Assembly: GCF_003719825.1 (NCBI RefSeq)
Contig: NZ_RIBS01000001.1
Location: 558,001-622,000 of the forward strand
Source: Montanilutibacter psychrotolerans
Lineage (GTDB): Bacteria; Pseudomonadota; Gammaproteobacteria; Xanthomonadales; Xanthomonadaceae
DNA: 64,000 nucleotides
Reading direction: 5' to 3'
A model generated the notes under the pieces. That model saw only the letters and a program-made list of their open reading frames with translations, did no database searches and was not told the origin of the DNA. Numbering within the stretch: position 1 is the first letter of the stretch; every line of letters begins with the position of its first letter. The position numbers were made by a program, and so were the translations under genes. This document shows positions 33,215-41,013 of the stretch, piece by piece.

Positions 33215-33622
33215 TCATTCCATCGGCGGAAACCCAGGGTGGCGGGGCAGGGTGTCGTCGAACTTCGCCCAGGTCAGGTGCTCGTCGTGCCAGTAGTGGA
33301 ATTGCGGCGCGATCGCTTCGGGCTGATCCAGACTGCCGACGGTGATGTCGATCAGCCCCGGGATGAACCCGGCGGTGAACGAGATCTGCGTCCCGCACGT
33401 CCCACAGAAGCCGCGCTGCGCGTCTTCGGAAGACGCGTAGATCTTGGGCGTACCGTCAAACGCCACCTGCGACTGCTCGAACATGGCCCATGCCACGACA
33501 GGCGCGGCACTGGCGCGCCGGCACATCGTGCAGTGGCAGATTGCCGACATGAGGGGTTCTCCGCTGATCCGGTAGCGCACCGCGCCGCACTGACAGCCTC
33601 CATCGCGTCCTTGTTCCGACAT
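33215..33622 (-). CDS. GFA/CENP-V family zinc-binding protein
   Basis: This 135-residue protein matches the GFA (glutathione-dependent formaldehyde-activating, CENP-V-like) family. Three cysteine pairs that bind zinc are visible: CQCGAVRY near the N-terminus, CHCTMCRR in the middle, and FCGTCGTQISF later. Family members include S-hydroxymethylglutathione synthase, but most are of unknown substrate. The start MSEQGRDGGCQCG is the usual N-terminus; the frame runs further upstream without support. Confidence 0.9.
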   Translation of the reverse strand: MSEQGRDGGCQCGAVRYRISGEPLMSAICHCTMCRRASAAPVVAWAMFEQSQVAFDGTPKIYASSEDAQRGFCGTCGTQISFTAGFIPGLIDITVGSLDQPEAIAPQFHYWHDEHLTWAKFDDTLPRHPGFPPME

Positions 33623-33998
33623 TGTTGCATCGCTCCTTCGAAAGTGGGTGATCGGGTATTGCCCCACAGGGCAGTGCTGCAGGGCAGGCGTGGATTGTTG
33701 TGTGCCATCGATACCGGCGGCAAGTACGCGTGGGGTAATGGCCATCGCCGGCGTGCGATGGCAGGCGCGTGCATTCGATCCAAACAGGGCCCGCGTGAGC
33801 CGAGCGACGCGATGCGGAATTCGTGAAACGCCGTCGCATTCCTGAAGATTCGGCCATTCCATACTGCGCCGGCTCGCGCAAGCCCCGTCGTCCGTTTGGC
33901 GTCACGCACGCGACGACGGCGTACCGCATCGAGGCCTCGCCTCGTTGCGCTCAAGCGCGGCAACGGCCCATGAAACACCCCCACCCAAGGAGCACGAC
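33623..33998. other. Gene-free stretch between GFA and GH114 genes
   Basis: This is the 376-bp divergent region between the GFA protein (minus) and the GH114 glycosidase (plus). No repeats, hairpins of note or credible small genes were seen. An AAGGAGCACGAC ribosome site precedes ATG 33999. Confidence 0.5.
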
Positions 33999-34973
33999 AT
34001 GCGTAAGGAAACCGCAATTGGCAATGCCGTTCTAACCGCGCTGCTGGCCGTCGGACTCGGCCCATTGGATGCTTCGGCGGCTCCGCCGCAACCCGCGGCG
34101 GCCACGTGGTGGCAGCCAACCTCGGATCGACCGTTGGCCTTCCACTGGATGATCAACGGTGCACTGGATGTCAACAATCCGGTGCACATGGGCGTACGCG
34201 ACCTCAGCGGTCGCACCCTGCCCGAACCCGATGTGTACGACATCGATGGCGAGAACAACCCCAAGTCCACCGTCGACTACCTGCATGCCCGGGGCAAGAA
34301 GGTGGTCTGCTACATCGACGCCGGTGTCTACGAGACCTACCGCAGCGATGCGTACAAGTTCCAGCAGCTGACCCCGCGGATCTGGGGCAAGGTAGACGCG
34401 GGCTGGGACAACTCGTACTGGCTCGACATCCGGCGCGTGGCCGAACTCGAGCCGATCATGAAAGCGCGCATGCAGATGTGCAAAGACAAGGGCTTCGACG
34501 CGATCGAGCCCGATGAGATCGATGGCTGGGAGAACAGCCTGGATCCGGTCACCAACCAGCCCAGCGCCACCAGGGGCGCCACCGGCTTCGCGCTCACCTA
34601 CCAGGACCAGCTCATCTACAACCGTGCGCTGGCGCAGTGGGCCCACGAAATGGGCATGTCGATCGGCCAGAAGGGCGACATCATCCAGACCATCGATCTG
34701 GTCAACCACTTCGACTGGACGTTGAACGAAGAGTGCAACGCGTACAACGAATGCCTTGCCCCGTACGACCCGACCTCGGACATGGAAGTCCCCGGTTTGC
34801 AGCTGTACGCGCAGGCCAACAAGGCGGTGTTCATCGCCGAGTACAAGGCCTACACCGCCACGAAGTGGTCATCGATCTGCCAGAAGTCCAAGACGAGCCA
34901 TTTCAACACCAGCCGTTTCAAGCTCGACTTGAGCGGCGGGCGCCAGCCGTGCACCACGGGCACGACCTGGTAA
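33999..34973 (+). CDS. Exported GH114 endo-alpha-1,4-polygalactosaminidase-like protein
   Basis: This 324-residue protein has a signal peptide (about 1-27, ending DASA). Its mature domain is of glycoside hydrolase family 114, related to the hydrolase part of PelA. It shows a TIM-barrel pattern with VVCYIDAGVYETYRSD, the strand WLDIRR and the acidic motif FDAIEPDEIDGWENS. Such enzymes cut alpha-1,4-linked galactosamine polymers such as Pel or fungal galactosaminogalactan. There are no pel genes nearby, so the target may be foreign, for example a fungal wall polymer, which would fit a predatory soil bacterium (inference). AAGGAG precedes ATG 33999. Confidence 0.88.
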   Translation: MRKETAIGNAVLTALLAVGLGPLDASAAPPQPAAATWWQPTSDRPLAFHWMINGALDVNNPVHMGVRDLSGRTLPEPDVYDIDGENNPKSTVDYLHARGKKVVCYIDAGVYETYRSDAYKFQQLTPRIWGKVDAGWDNSYWLDIRRVAELEPIMKARMQMCKDKGFDAIEPDEIDGWENSLDPVTNQPSATRGATGFALTYQDQLIYNRALAQWAHEMGMSIGQKGDIIQTIDLVNHFDWTLNEECNAYNECLAPYDPTSDMEVPGLQLYAQANKAVFIAEYKAYTATKWSSICQKSKTSHFNTSRFKLDLSGGRQPCTTGTTW

Positions 34974-34984
34974 CGGGTTGACGC

Positions 34985-35014
34985 GGTTGGGCCGATCGAA
35001 AGAACGGCCCAACC
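34985..35014 (+). terminator. Hairpin after the GH114 gene
   Basis: A perfect 10-bp stem GGTTGGGCCG / CGGCCCAACC with a 10-nt loop begins about 12 bp after the stop codon. It has no T run but is well placed as a transcript end. Confidence 0.6.
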
Positions 35015-35173
35015 GTTCCCACGTATGCGCAGCGGCTCATGGGGCAGGGGCCATAGCGGAATGCGCATGGGCCGCGAGGGGCGGTCGGGTGAGGCGGTGC
35101 CAGCAGGCATCGATGCACGGCGCGAGATGCACGGCACGAGATGCGCCACGCGATTCGTCAGCCGTTCACGCGC

Positions 35174-38100
35174 CTACGTCCCCACTCCGACCCGCGTCAA
35201 CTCCTGAACTGCCTGTGGCGCCAGGCCATTGGTCTGGCGCCAGAGCAGTTCGAGTTCGTGCACGGGCATGGCGTGGGCGACGTGGTGTCCCTGCACCTGG
35301 TCGCAACCGTGCGTGCGCAGGAATGCCAGCTGGTCGGCCGATTCGACGCACTCGGCCACCACCTGCAGGTTGAGGCGGTGGGCCATGTCGATGATGGCCA
35401 GCGTGATCGACGCGTCTTCGGCGTTGTTGGTCAGGCCGCGGATGAACGCACCGTCGATCTTGACCGTGTCCACGGGGAAGCGCCGCAGGTAGGCCAGGCT
35501 GGAGTAGCCGGTGCCGAAGTCGTCGACGGAGATCCGCACGCCCAGTGCCTTGAGGCGCTGCAGGATCTCCGCGCTGTGTTCGGCATCGCCCATGACCGCG
35601 CTTTCGGTCAACTCCATTTCGAGGTGTCCCGGCACCACGCCATGCCTTTCCAGGCAATCGGCAGTGGCCGACGCGAGCCCGAGCGGATCTGCTTCCCCAA
35701 GCAGACGCCCCAACGGATCGGGCGGCGGCGGCAGCAGGCTCTTGCGCGTGATCTGCTGTGCCGAGACATTGACTGCAATCGGTATTGGTCCGATGCCGAC
35801 GCGCTGCCAATCGCGCAGCTGCCGGCAGGCTTGTGAAATCACCCAGGCACCGACGGTGACGATCAGGCCGGTGTCTTCGAGCACGGAAATGAAATGCAGC
35901 GGCGCGACCAGCCCATGGCCGGGCCGATGCCACCGCAGCAAGGCTTCCACGCCCGTCCACCGGCCGGTGCGCAGGCAGACCTTGGGCTGGTAGTACAACT
36001 CGAACTCCTCGCGCTCCACGGCCGCGCGCAGCGCCAGCTCCAGTTCCAGCTTCTTGCGCACGCGCAGGTTCATCGTCTCGGTGTAGAAGCGGTAGGAGTT
36101 TCGGCCGCCCTGCTTGGCCTCGTACATCGCAAGGTCGGCGTACCGCACCAGGCTGTGCATGTCGGTGGTGTCGACGGGATACACGGTGATGCCGATGCTG
36201 GCAGTGGTGCTGACAATGTGGCTTTCCACTTGGAACGGCATGTTCAAGGTGTTCTGGATCTTGTTGGCGACCTTGGCCGCGAACTGCGGGTCGCTGGGCG
36301 TCAGCAGCACCATGCCGAACTCGTCGCCACCCAACCGGGCAACCGTGTCGCGCAATCGCAGGCACGCCTGCAGGCGCTGTCCGACCTGTCGCAGCAGCTC
36401 GTCGCCGACCGCATGCCCGAGGCTGTCGTTGATGTCCTTGAAACAGTCCAGGTCGAGGAACAGCAGGAAGACCTGCCAACCGTGGTTGTCGGCCATCGTC
36501 ATCGCACTTTGCAACGACTCGTGGAACAGGCGGCGGTTGGGCAGGCCAGTCAGCACGTCGTAATGGGCCAGTTGCTGGAGGCGCTGCTGCGCTTCCTTGC
36601 GTTCGGTGATGTCCTGCCCGGTGCCCACCATGCCGACGGTCCGATCGAGGGCGTCCAGCAGCATCCGCCCACGCGTCTGGATCACGCGGACTTCGCCGTC
36701 GGACCGGACCACGCGGTGTTCGAAGTCGAATGTCTGCTGCTCGCGGAACGCCTTGTCGATGGTGCGCAGCACCAGGATCTTGTCCGCCGGGTAAACCAGC
36801 TTGAGGTAGCCCTTGGGCGTGTGATCGAACTCGCCCGAGCTCGAGCGGAGGATGCGGTAGAGCTCGTCGCTCCAGGTGATCTGGTTGCTGGCCTGGTTCC
36901 ACTCCCAACTGCCCACGTGCGCGATCCGCTGCGCTTCGGCCAGATGCTGTTCGTTGTCGGCCAGGGCGTTCTCGGCCTGCTTGCGCGCCATGAACTGGCC
37001 CAGCAGGCTGCCCAGGGTGTTCATCATTCCCAGCAGCTCCGGGTCGGGCTCCTGGATCGTGGGGGCGTAGAACTCGGCCACGCCGAACACCTGGGTACCG
37101 CTGACGATGGGGAAGCCGATTCCCGCGAGCAGCCCGTATTCCGCGGCAGCCAGGGCGCGCGGTGAATCGGCGTCCTGGGTGATGTCGGTGAGCCACAACG
37201 GCTTGCCGCTGACCCAGATGCGGCCAGGCAGTCCGTCGTCCGGGCCCAGCGTCGTCTCCGACGTCATCGCCATGAAGGCGGGTGCCGCGGCGCCATCGTC
37301 GGGCTGCCAGACTTCGATGCAGCGCATCGTCTGCGTGCCCGCATCGACGGCCCACAACGCACCCACCGCCCAGCCCATGGCGGTACCCACGGCTTCCAGC
37401 ACCTTGGGCGCCGCGTCGGCCAGGGTCGCCGATTCGATCAGCGTGGCGGCCGCGGCGGTCTGTGCGACCAGCCTGCGGATCGCGCGCTGACGCTGGATGT
37501 CGTGCAGGAAGATACTGAACTTGTAGGTCGCGCCCACCTTGGTCGGCCAGATGCTCAACTCGGCCGGGAACTCGTTGCCGTCGCGGTGCCGTGCGGTGAT
37601 CTCGATGGCCTTGTTCAACGCCGGATCGCCGGCGGTGGCCAGGGCGCGTTGTATCTCCTGGCGATGCGCCTGCCGGTACGGCTCGGGGATGACGATCTCC
37701 GCCAGGCTGCGCCCCACGGCTTCCTCGCGCGACCATCCCAGCATGGCTTCGGCCTGCTTGTTCCAGTCCAGGATCACGCTGTCCGGGTCGATGGCGATGT
37801 AGGCGTCGTACGCGGTGTCGATGATGGCCCGTGCTTCGTCCTTGCTGTCGCGCAGTTCCTGTTCGGTGATCTCGTGTTCGTCGATCTCCTCCTGCAATGC
37901 AGCATTGGCCTGGGCCAGCTCGACGGTGCGCTCATTGACGCGTTGCTCCAGCTCGTCGTGCATCTCGCGCAATGCCTTGGCGCGCGCCTGGTGGAAAGCG
38001 ACTTCGTGCGCGTGACGTGCGTCCTCCATCGACACCATCAGCGTGGTGGCCAGCAGCATGAAGGTGAAGGCGGCGATGGTGACCGCCATCCAGAACGTCG

Positions 38101-38734
38101 GGATGGTCGGGGCGCCCACGGTCGTCGTGCAGAACGGCGAGAAGATCGCCGCGGCCATGCCCGTGTAGTGCATGCCGCATATCGCCGCGCCCATCAGCAA
38201 CGCGCTGCCGCCCTTGCGCCAGAAGCCGGATCTCAGCGTCTCCCCACGCAACCGGAACGCGATCCACAGCGCGGCCCACGAAGCCACCATGGCGATGACG
38301 ATCGACAGCACGAACAACAAGGGGTCGTAGGTGACCGGAGGCTTCATCTCCATCGCGGCCATGCCCGTGTAGTGCATGGCCGCGATGCCGATCCCCATCA
38401 GCACGCCACCGACCAGCAGGCGCCCGATGCCCAGGCTCTCGCGGCTGACGGTGTAGAGGGCGAACCCGGAAACGACCATCGCGATCAGCAGCGACAGCGC
38501 CGTGATCGGGCCGTTGTAGGACATGGGAATGGGCAGGCGGAACGCCAGCATGCCGATGAAGTGCATCGACCAGATGCCGATGCCCATCGACACCGCACCG
38601 CCAATCAACCAGAAGCGTGCAGCGCGCCCCGCGCTGGCGGTCACCCGTGACGCAAGGTCCAGCGCGACATAGGAGGCCATGATCGCGGCGACCATCGACA
38701 GCAGGACCAGCCAGGAGTCGTAGGTGCCATCCAT
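35174..38734 (-). CDS. MHYT-PAS-GAF-PAS-GGDEF-EAL cyclic-di-GMP protein
   Basis: This 1186-residue membrane protein opens with an MHYT sensor domain (about 1-240). Its three motifs are WSMHFIGM, AAMHYTGM and CGMHYTGM, proposed to bind copper and sense a gas such as O2 or NO. A coiled coil, PAS (about 300-420), GAF (about 430-600), a second PAS, GGDEF and EAL follow. The cyclase site ARLGGDEFGMVL has an intact upstream inhibitory site (RLRD), and the phosphodiesterase motifs EALLRW and DDFGTGYSSLAYLRR are present. The EAL domain has an unusual proline-rich insertion (SLLPPPPDPLGRLLGEADP) after NVSAQQITRK. It stands alone on the minus strand. Confidence 0.94.
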   Translation of the reverse strand: MDGTYDSWLVLLSMVAAIMASYVALDLASRVTASAGRAARFWLIGGAVSMGIGIWSMHFIGMLAFRLPIPMSYNGPITALSLLIAMVVSGFALYTVSRESLGIGRLLVGGVLMGIGIAAMHYTGMAAMEMKPPVTYDPLLFVLSIVIAMVASWAALWIAFRLRGETLRSGFWRKGGSALLMGAAICGMHYTGMAAAIFSPFCTTTVGAPTIPTFWMAVTIAAFTFMLLATTLMVSMEDARHAHEVAFHQARAKALREMHDELEQRVNERTVELAQANAALQEEIDEHEITEQELRDSKDEARAIIDTAYDAYIAIDPDSVILDWNKQAEAMLGWSREEAVGRSLAEIVIPEPYRQAHRQEIQRALATAGDPALNKAIEITARHRDGNEFPAELSIWPTKVGATYKFSIFLHDIQRQRAIRRLVAQTAAAATLIESATLADAAPKVLEAVGTAMGWAVGALWAVDAGTQTMRCIEVWQPDDGAAAPAFMAMTSETTLGPDDGLPGRIWVSGKPLWLTDITQDADSPRALAAAEYGLLAGIGFPIVSGTQVFGVAEFYAPTIQEPDPELLGMMNTLGSLLGQFMARKQAENALADNEQHLAEAQRIAHVGSWEWNQASNQITWSDELYRILRSSSGEFDHTPKGYLKLVYPADKILVLRTIDKAFREQQTFDFEHRVVRSDGEVRVIQTRGRMLLDALDRTVGMVGTGQDITERKEAQQRLQQLAHYDVLTGLPNRRLFHESLQSAMTMADNHGWQVFLLFLDLDCFKDINDSLGHAVGDELLRQVGQRLQACLRLRDTVARLGGDEFGMVLLTPSDPQFAAKVANKIQNTLNMPFQVESHIVSTTASIGITVYPVDTTDMHSLVRYADLAMYEAKQGGRNSYRFYTETMNLRVRKKLELELALRAAVEREEFELYYQPKVCLRTGRWTGVEALLRWHRPGHGLVAPLHFISVLEDTGLIVTVGAWVISQACRQLRDWQRVGIGPIPIAVNVSAQQITRKSLLPPPPDPLGRLLGEADPLGLASATADCLERHGVVPGHLEMELTESAVMGDAEHSAEILQRLKALGVRISVDDFGTGYSSLAYLRRFPVDTVKIDGAFIRGLTNNAEDASITLAIIDMAHRLNLQVVAECVESADQLAFLRTHGCDQVQGHHVAHAMPVHELELLWRQTNGLAPQAVQELTRVGVGT

Positions 38735-38768
38735 GTCCCCCCCTTCCTAGGGAGTGTCCGCGTGGCTG

Positions 38769-39122
38769 TTACGGAGTACGCCTGTCCATCACCGAGCGGG
38801 GCTTGCCGGATTTACCGTACACCCTGGCACGGCCCCCCACAACCGGGGCCCCCAAGCGCCAGAGGCCGCGGACGAGCATCGCCAGGCCCAGGCCGACGCC
38901 GGCGAGGGACGACCAGAACGGCCAGAGCGCAAAGGGGGCGTATGGATGTTGTGCGTTGAAGTCACAGCGCAGCCGCGAAAAATCAAAGCTGCCGCCCGAG
39001 CCCAGGCACGCGTCCGACGCGAGGAACAGGGAGAGCTGCGGCCAGATAAGAAAGGCCGACACGGCGACCAGCGCGATCCCGACAACGATTCCGATCACGG
39101 CGTGGGGCACAGCGGATTTCAT
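38769..39122 (-). CDS. Small membrane protein, 117 residues
   Basis: I recognise no family. From ATG 39122 (MKSAVPHAVIGIVVGIALV) it has two hydrophobic segments, VIGIVVGIALVAVSAFLIW and FWSSLAGVGLGLAMLVRGLW. A short outside loop with two cysteines lies between them (DACLGSGGSF and RLRCDFN) and could form a disulphide. ATG 39146 upstream is equally possible. The flanking genes are a c-di-GMP protein and a GNAT acetyltransferase, which give no clear hint of function. Confidence 0.65.
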   Translation of the reverse strand: MKSAVPHAVIGIVVGIALVAVSAFLIWPQLSLFLASDACLGSGGSFDFSRLRCDFNAQHPYAPFALWPFWSSLAGVGLGLAMLVRGLWRLGAPVVGGRARVYGKSGKPRSVMDRRTP

Positions 39123-39338
39123 GATGGCGCACCTGGGTTTCGCCATCGTGATGTGGCGGGTTTCGCCAGCCTGAAGCGCGGTCAGACCACAGGGCAACCG
39201 TGGTGCGACGAAACCGCGAGGTGGTCGGCCGACTGCCGGCATGGCGCGATGAGCGACTCCCCTGCGACGCAGTGGAATGCCGGAGATCGGGCTTCCCATC
39301 GAGCGTCAATCGGGCGCGCCCATGCGTTGGAGCGCGGG

Positions 39339-39836
39339 TCATGACCGATAGTCCAGCGCCAGCCGAAGCATGTCCTTGTGCTGGATCCCGTCTTCGAACA
39401 GGGGCTCCGGGTAGTGGTCCAGGAAGAAGTCCCGGTCGATGGCGACGACCCGGAACCCCTGGCGCTGGTAGAACGACAGCTGGTAGCCGAAGGTTCCGGT
39501 ACCCACCTCCAGGCGTCGCGCGCCGCTCTGCCGGACCCAGGCAACGGCATGCTCCAGCAGCAGCGTTCCGATGCCTTGGTGCTGGTGCGAAGGCGCAACC
39601 GCAATGCTCATCAGTTCGTACGTGCCGTGCGCGCGGTCCTGGACCACATAGGCGCCAACGGCAGTCCCCTCGTGGCTGGCGACGAAGCATCGCGACAAGC
39701 CGAGGTAGCCCTGCACCTTTTCCAGGGACGGATCAGCCAGCAGCAGCAATTCCAGCGGTGCTTCCGATGCAGATGCTTCTTCGATCCGCAAGGATTCGTC
39801 CTGCGGTTGCATGACGTCGGGATCAGGCCGGCTCAC
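39339..39836 (-). CDS. GNAT-family N-acetyltransferase
   Basis: This 165-residue protein is a GNAT acetyltransferase that moves an acetyl group from acetyl-CoA to an amine. The CoA-binding loop is seen in SIAVAPSHQHQGIGTLLLEHA, with FYQRQGFR near the end. The substrate cannot be told. The start at 39836 overlaps the stop of the upstream membrane gene by 4 bp (ATGA), which favours coupling, although an internal ATG at 39812 is also possible. Confidence 0.88.
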   Translation of the reverse strand: MSRPDPDVMQPQDESLRIEEASASEAPLELLLLADPSLEKVQGYLGLSRCFVASHEGTAVGAYVVQDRAHGTYELMSIAVAPSHQHQGIGTLLLEHAVAWVRQSGARRLEVGTGTFGYQLSFYQRQGFRVVAIDRDFFLDHYPEPLFEDGIQHKDMLRLALDYRS

Positions 39837-40267
39837 GAGGCGACGTCCGCTCGATCGAACTGGGCGAGGTGGCTGTCAAGGTTGGACAGGCGATGCTTTG
39901 CGATCCGATGGGTGGCGATGGCGACGCACGCGCCAAAAAACATCACGAACCAGGTCCACCCTGCCGCAAAGACCAACGCGAGCAATCCGGGCACCACGCC
40001 GATGGCCGCGGACGAGAGGTAGTTGGCCAGCCCCCTTCGGGACAGCAGCGCGTCAATCGACGCGCCGTACACGAGGGCGGGCAGGATGCCGATGATGGCT
40101 GCCACCATCGAAACCATGAGTCCAAGCAAGATGGCTTCCAGAACGGCCCAAGGCCGGATGACGATGGCGTACAGGCTGACAAGCAGGCCGCCTGCCAGGG
40201 AGCCTACCGGCACCCCCGCGACGGTGGCGAGAACCGAATACGTCATGTAGTGGCGCAGCTTTGCCAT
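39833..40267 (-). CDS. Uncharacterised membrane protein, 144 residues
   Basis: This protein has about four hydrophobic segments: GVPVGSLAGGLLVSLYAIV, ILLGLMVSMVAAIIGILPALV, AAIGVVPGLLALVFAAG, and FVMFFGACVAIAT. It ends in a hydrophilic basic tail. I recognise no family. It is coupled by a 4-bp overlap to the GNAT gene downstream. ATG 40267 (MAKLRHYMTYSVLATVAG) gives the simplest topology; the frame stays open upstream. Confidence 0.65.
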   Translation of the reverse strand: MAKLRHYMTYSVLATVAGVPVGSLAGGLLVSLYAIVIRPWAVLEAILLGLMVSMVAAIIGILPALVYGASIDALLSRRGLANYLSSAAIGVVPGLLALVFAAGWTWFVMFFGACVAIATHRIAKHRLSNLDSHLAQFDRADVAS

Positions 40268-40361
40268 GGGGATGCGGTGATTCAGTCGGGTGCGGTGTGG
40301 ATTGGATGACGTGCCGGCGCTCATCGGGCAGGCGCTGGACAGGCCGTGCGTGACGCGACGG

Positions 40362-40808
40362 TCAATCTCCGGGCGGCGGCGCGCGTCGCGGCGTTCTCTG
40401 CTTTCGTGCCCGCATCGTCCCGGACGCGGCGGCCCCAAGAATCCGGCGGAAGGTCGGGCATTCCATGTGACTGGGTTCGGGGCAGGCAGCGGCATGCCGC
40501 AGGCCGTCGCGCAGAACGGTCAGTTTGCGAATCGTCCTGTCCAGCTCTTCCGCTTTGGCAGCAAGCTTCTGGCGGTCGATGCGCGGCTGGCCGGCGGGCA
40601 CGAACGTGAGCGCAATCTCGTCCAGCGAAAAACCGGCGGTCCGCCCCAGCGCGATCAGCGCCAGCCGTTCCAGCACGCTGTCGTCGAACACGCGGCGCAA
40701 GCCTCGCCTGCCGATCGAAGCGATCAGCCCCTTCTCTTCGTAGAAGCGCAACGCCGAGGCAGGCACGCCCGCGCGTTGCGCCACCTCGCCGATGTCCAAT
40801 TCGCTCAC
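40362..40808 (-). CDS. MerR-family transcriptional regulator
   Basis: This 148-residue regulator starts at GTG 40808 behind a GAGGT ribosome site. The N-terminal winged helix-turn-helix is typical of MerR: LDIGEVAQRAGVPASALRFYEEKGLI, then a dimerisation helix LAAKAEELDRTIRKLTVLRDGL. Near the C-terminus two cysteines lie nine apart (CPEPSHMECPTF), a common arrangement in a SoxR-like branch of the family and a possible metal or redox site. Regulated genes are not obvious. It faces the fusA-type gene across about 205 bp that contains that gene's terminator. Confidence 0.9.
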   Translation of the reverse strand: MSELDIGEVAQRAGVPASALRFYEEKGLIASIGRRGLRRVFDDSVLERLALIALGRTAGFSLDEIALTFVPAGQPRIDRQKLAAKAEELDRTIRKLTVLRDGLRHAAACPEPSHMECPTFRRILGAAASGTMRARKQRTPRRAPPPGD

Positions 40809-40955
40809 CTGGCTGACCTCACGTCGACGCGAGCCCGCACAGTGCGATTTCCGCCACGCGATGGCAAGACAAGGCAATCGTCCCGGCAATCGCCTACCAG
40901 TTCGGCGACGAGCAACCCACACCTTGGCGTAGCGGCCAGGCAAGTTGCCGCGGGC

Positions 40956-40984
40956 AAAAAAGGAGCCGGCACAAGCCGGCTCCC
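40956..40984 (-). terminator. Intrinsic terminator after the EF-G paralogue
   Basis: On the minus strand the stem GGGAGCCGGC / GCCGGCTCC with a TTGT loop runs into TTTTTT. It lies 30 bp after the stop codon at 41014. Confidence 0.92.
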
Positions 40985-41013
40985 GGTTCACATGACAACG
41001 GATGTCGCTGGGT

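Noticed and set aside
38754-39344. Plus-strand frame opposite the small membrane protein and GNAT region
   Set aside because: Its composition is highly charged and low-complexity, with no ribosome site. The minus-strand proteins have sensible membrane and GNAT features.
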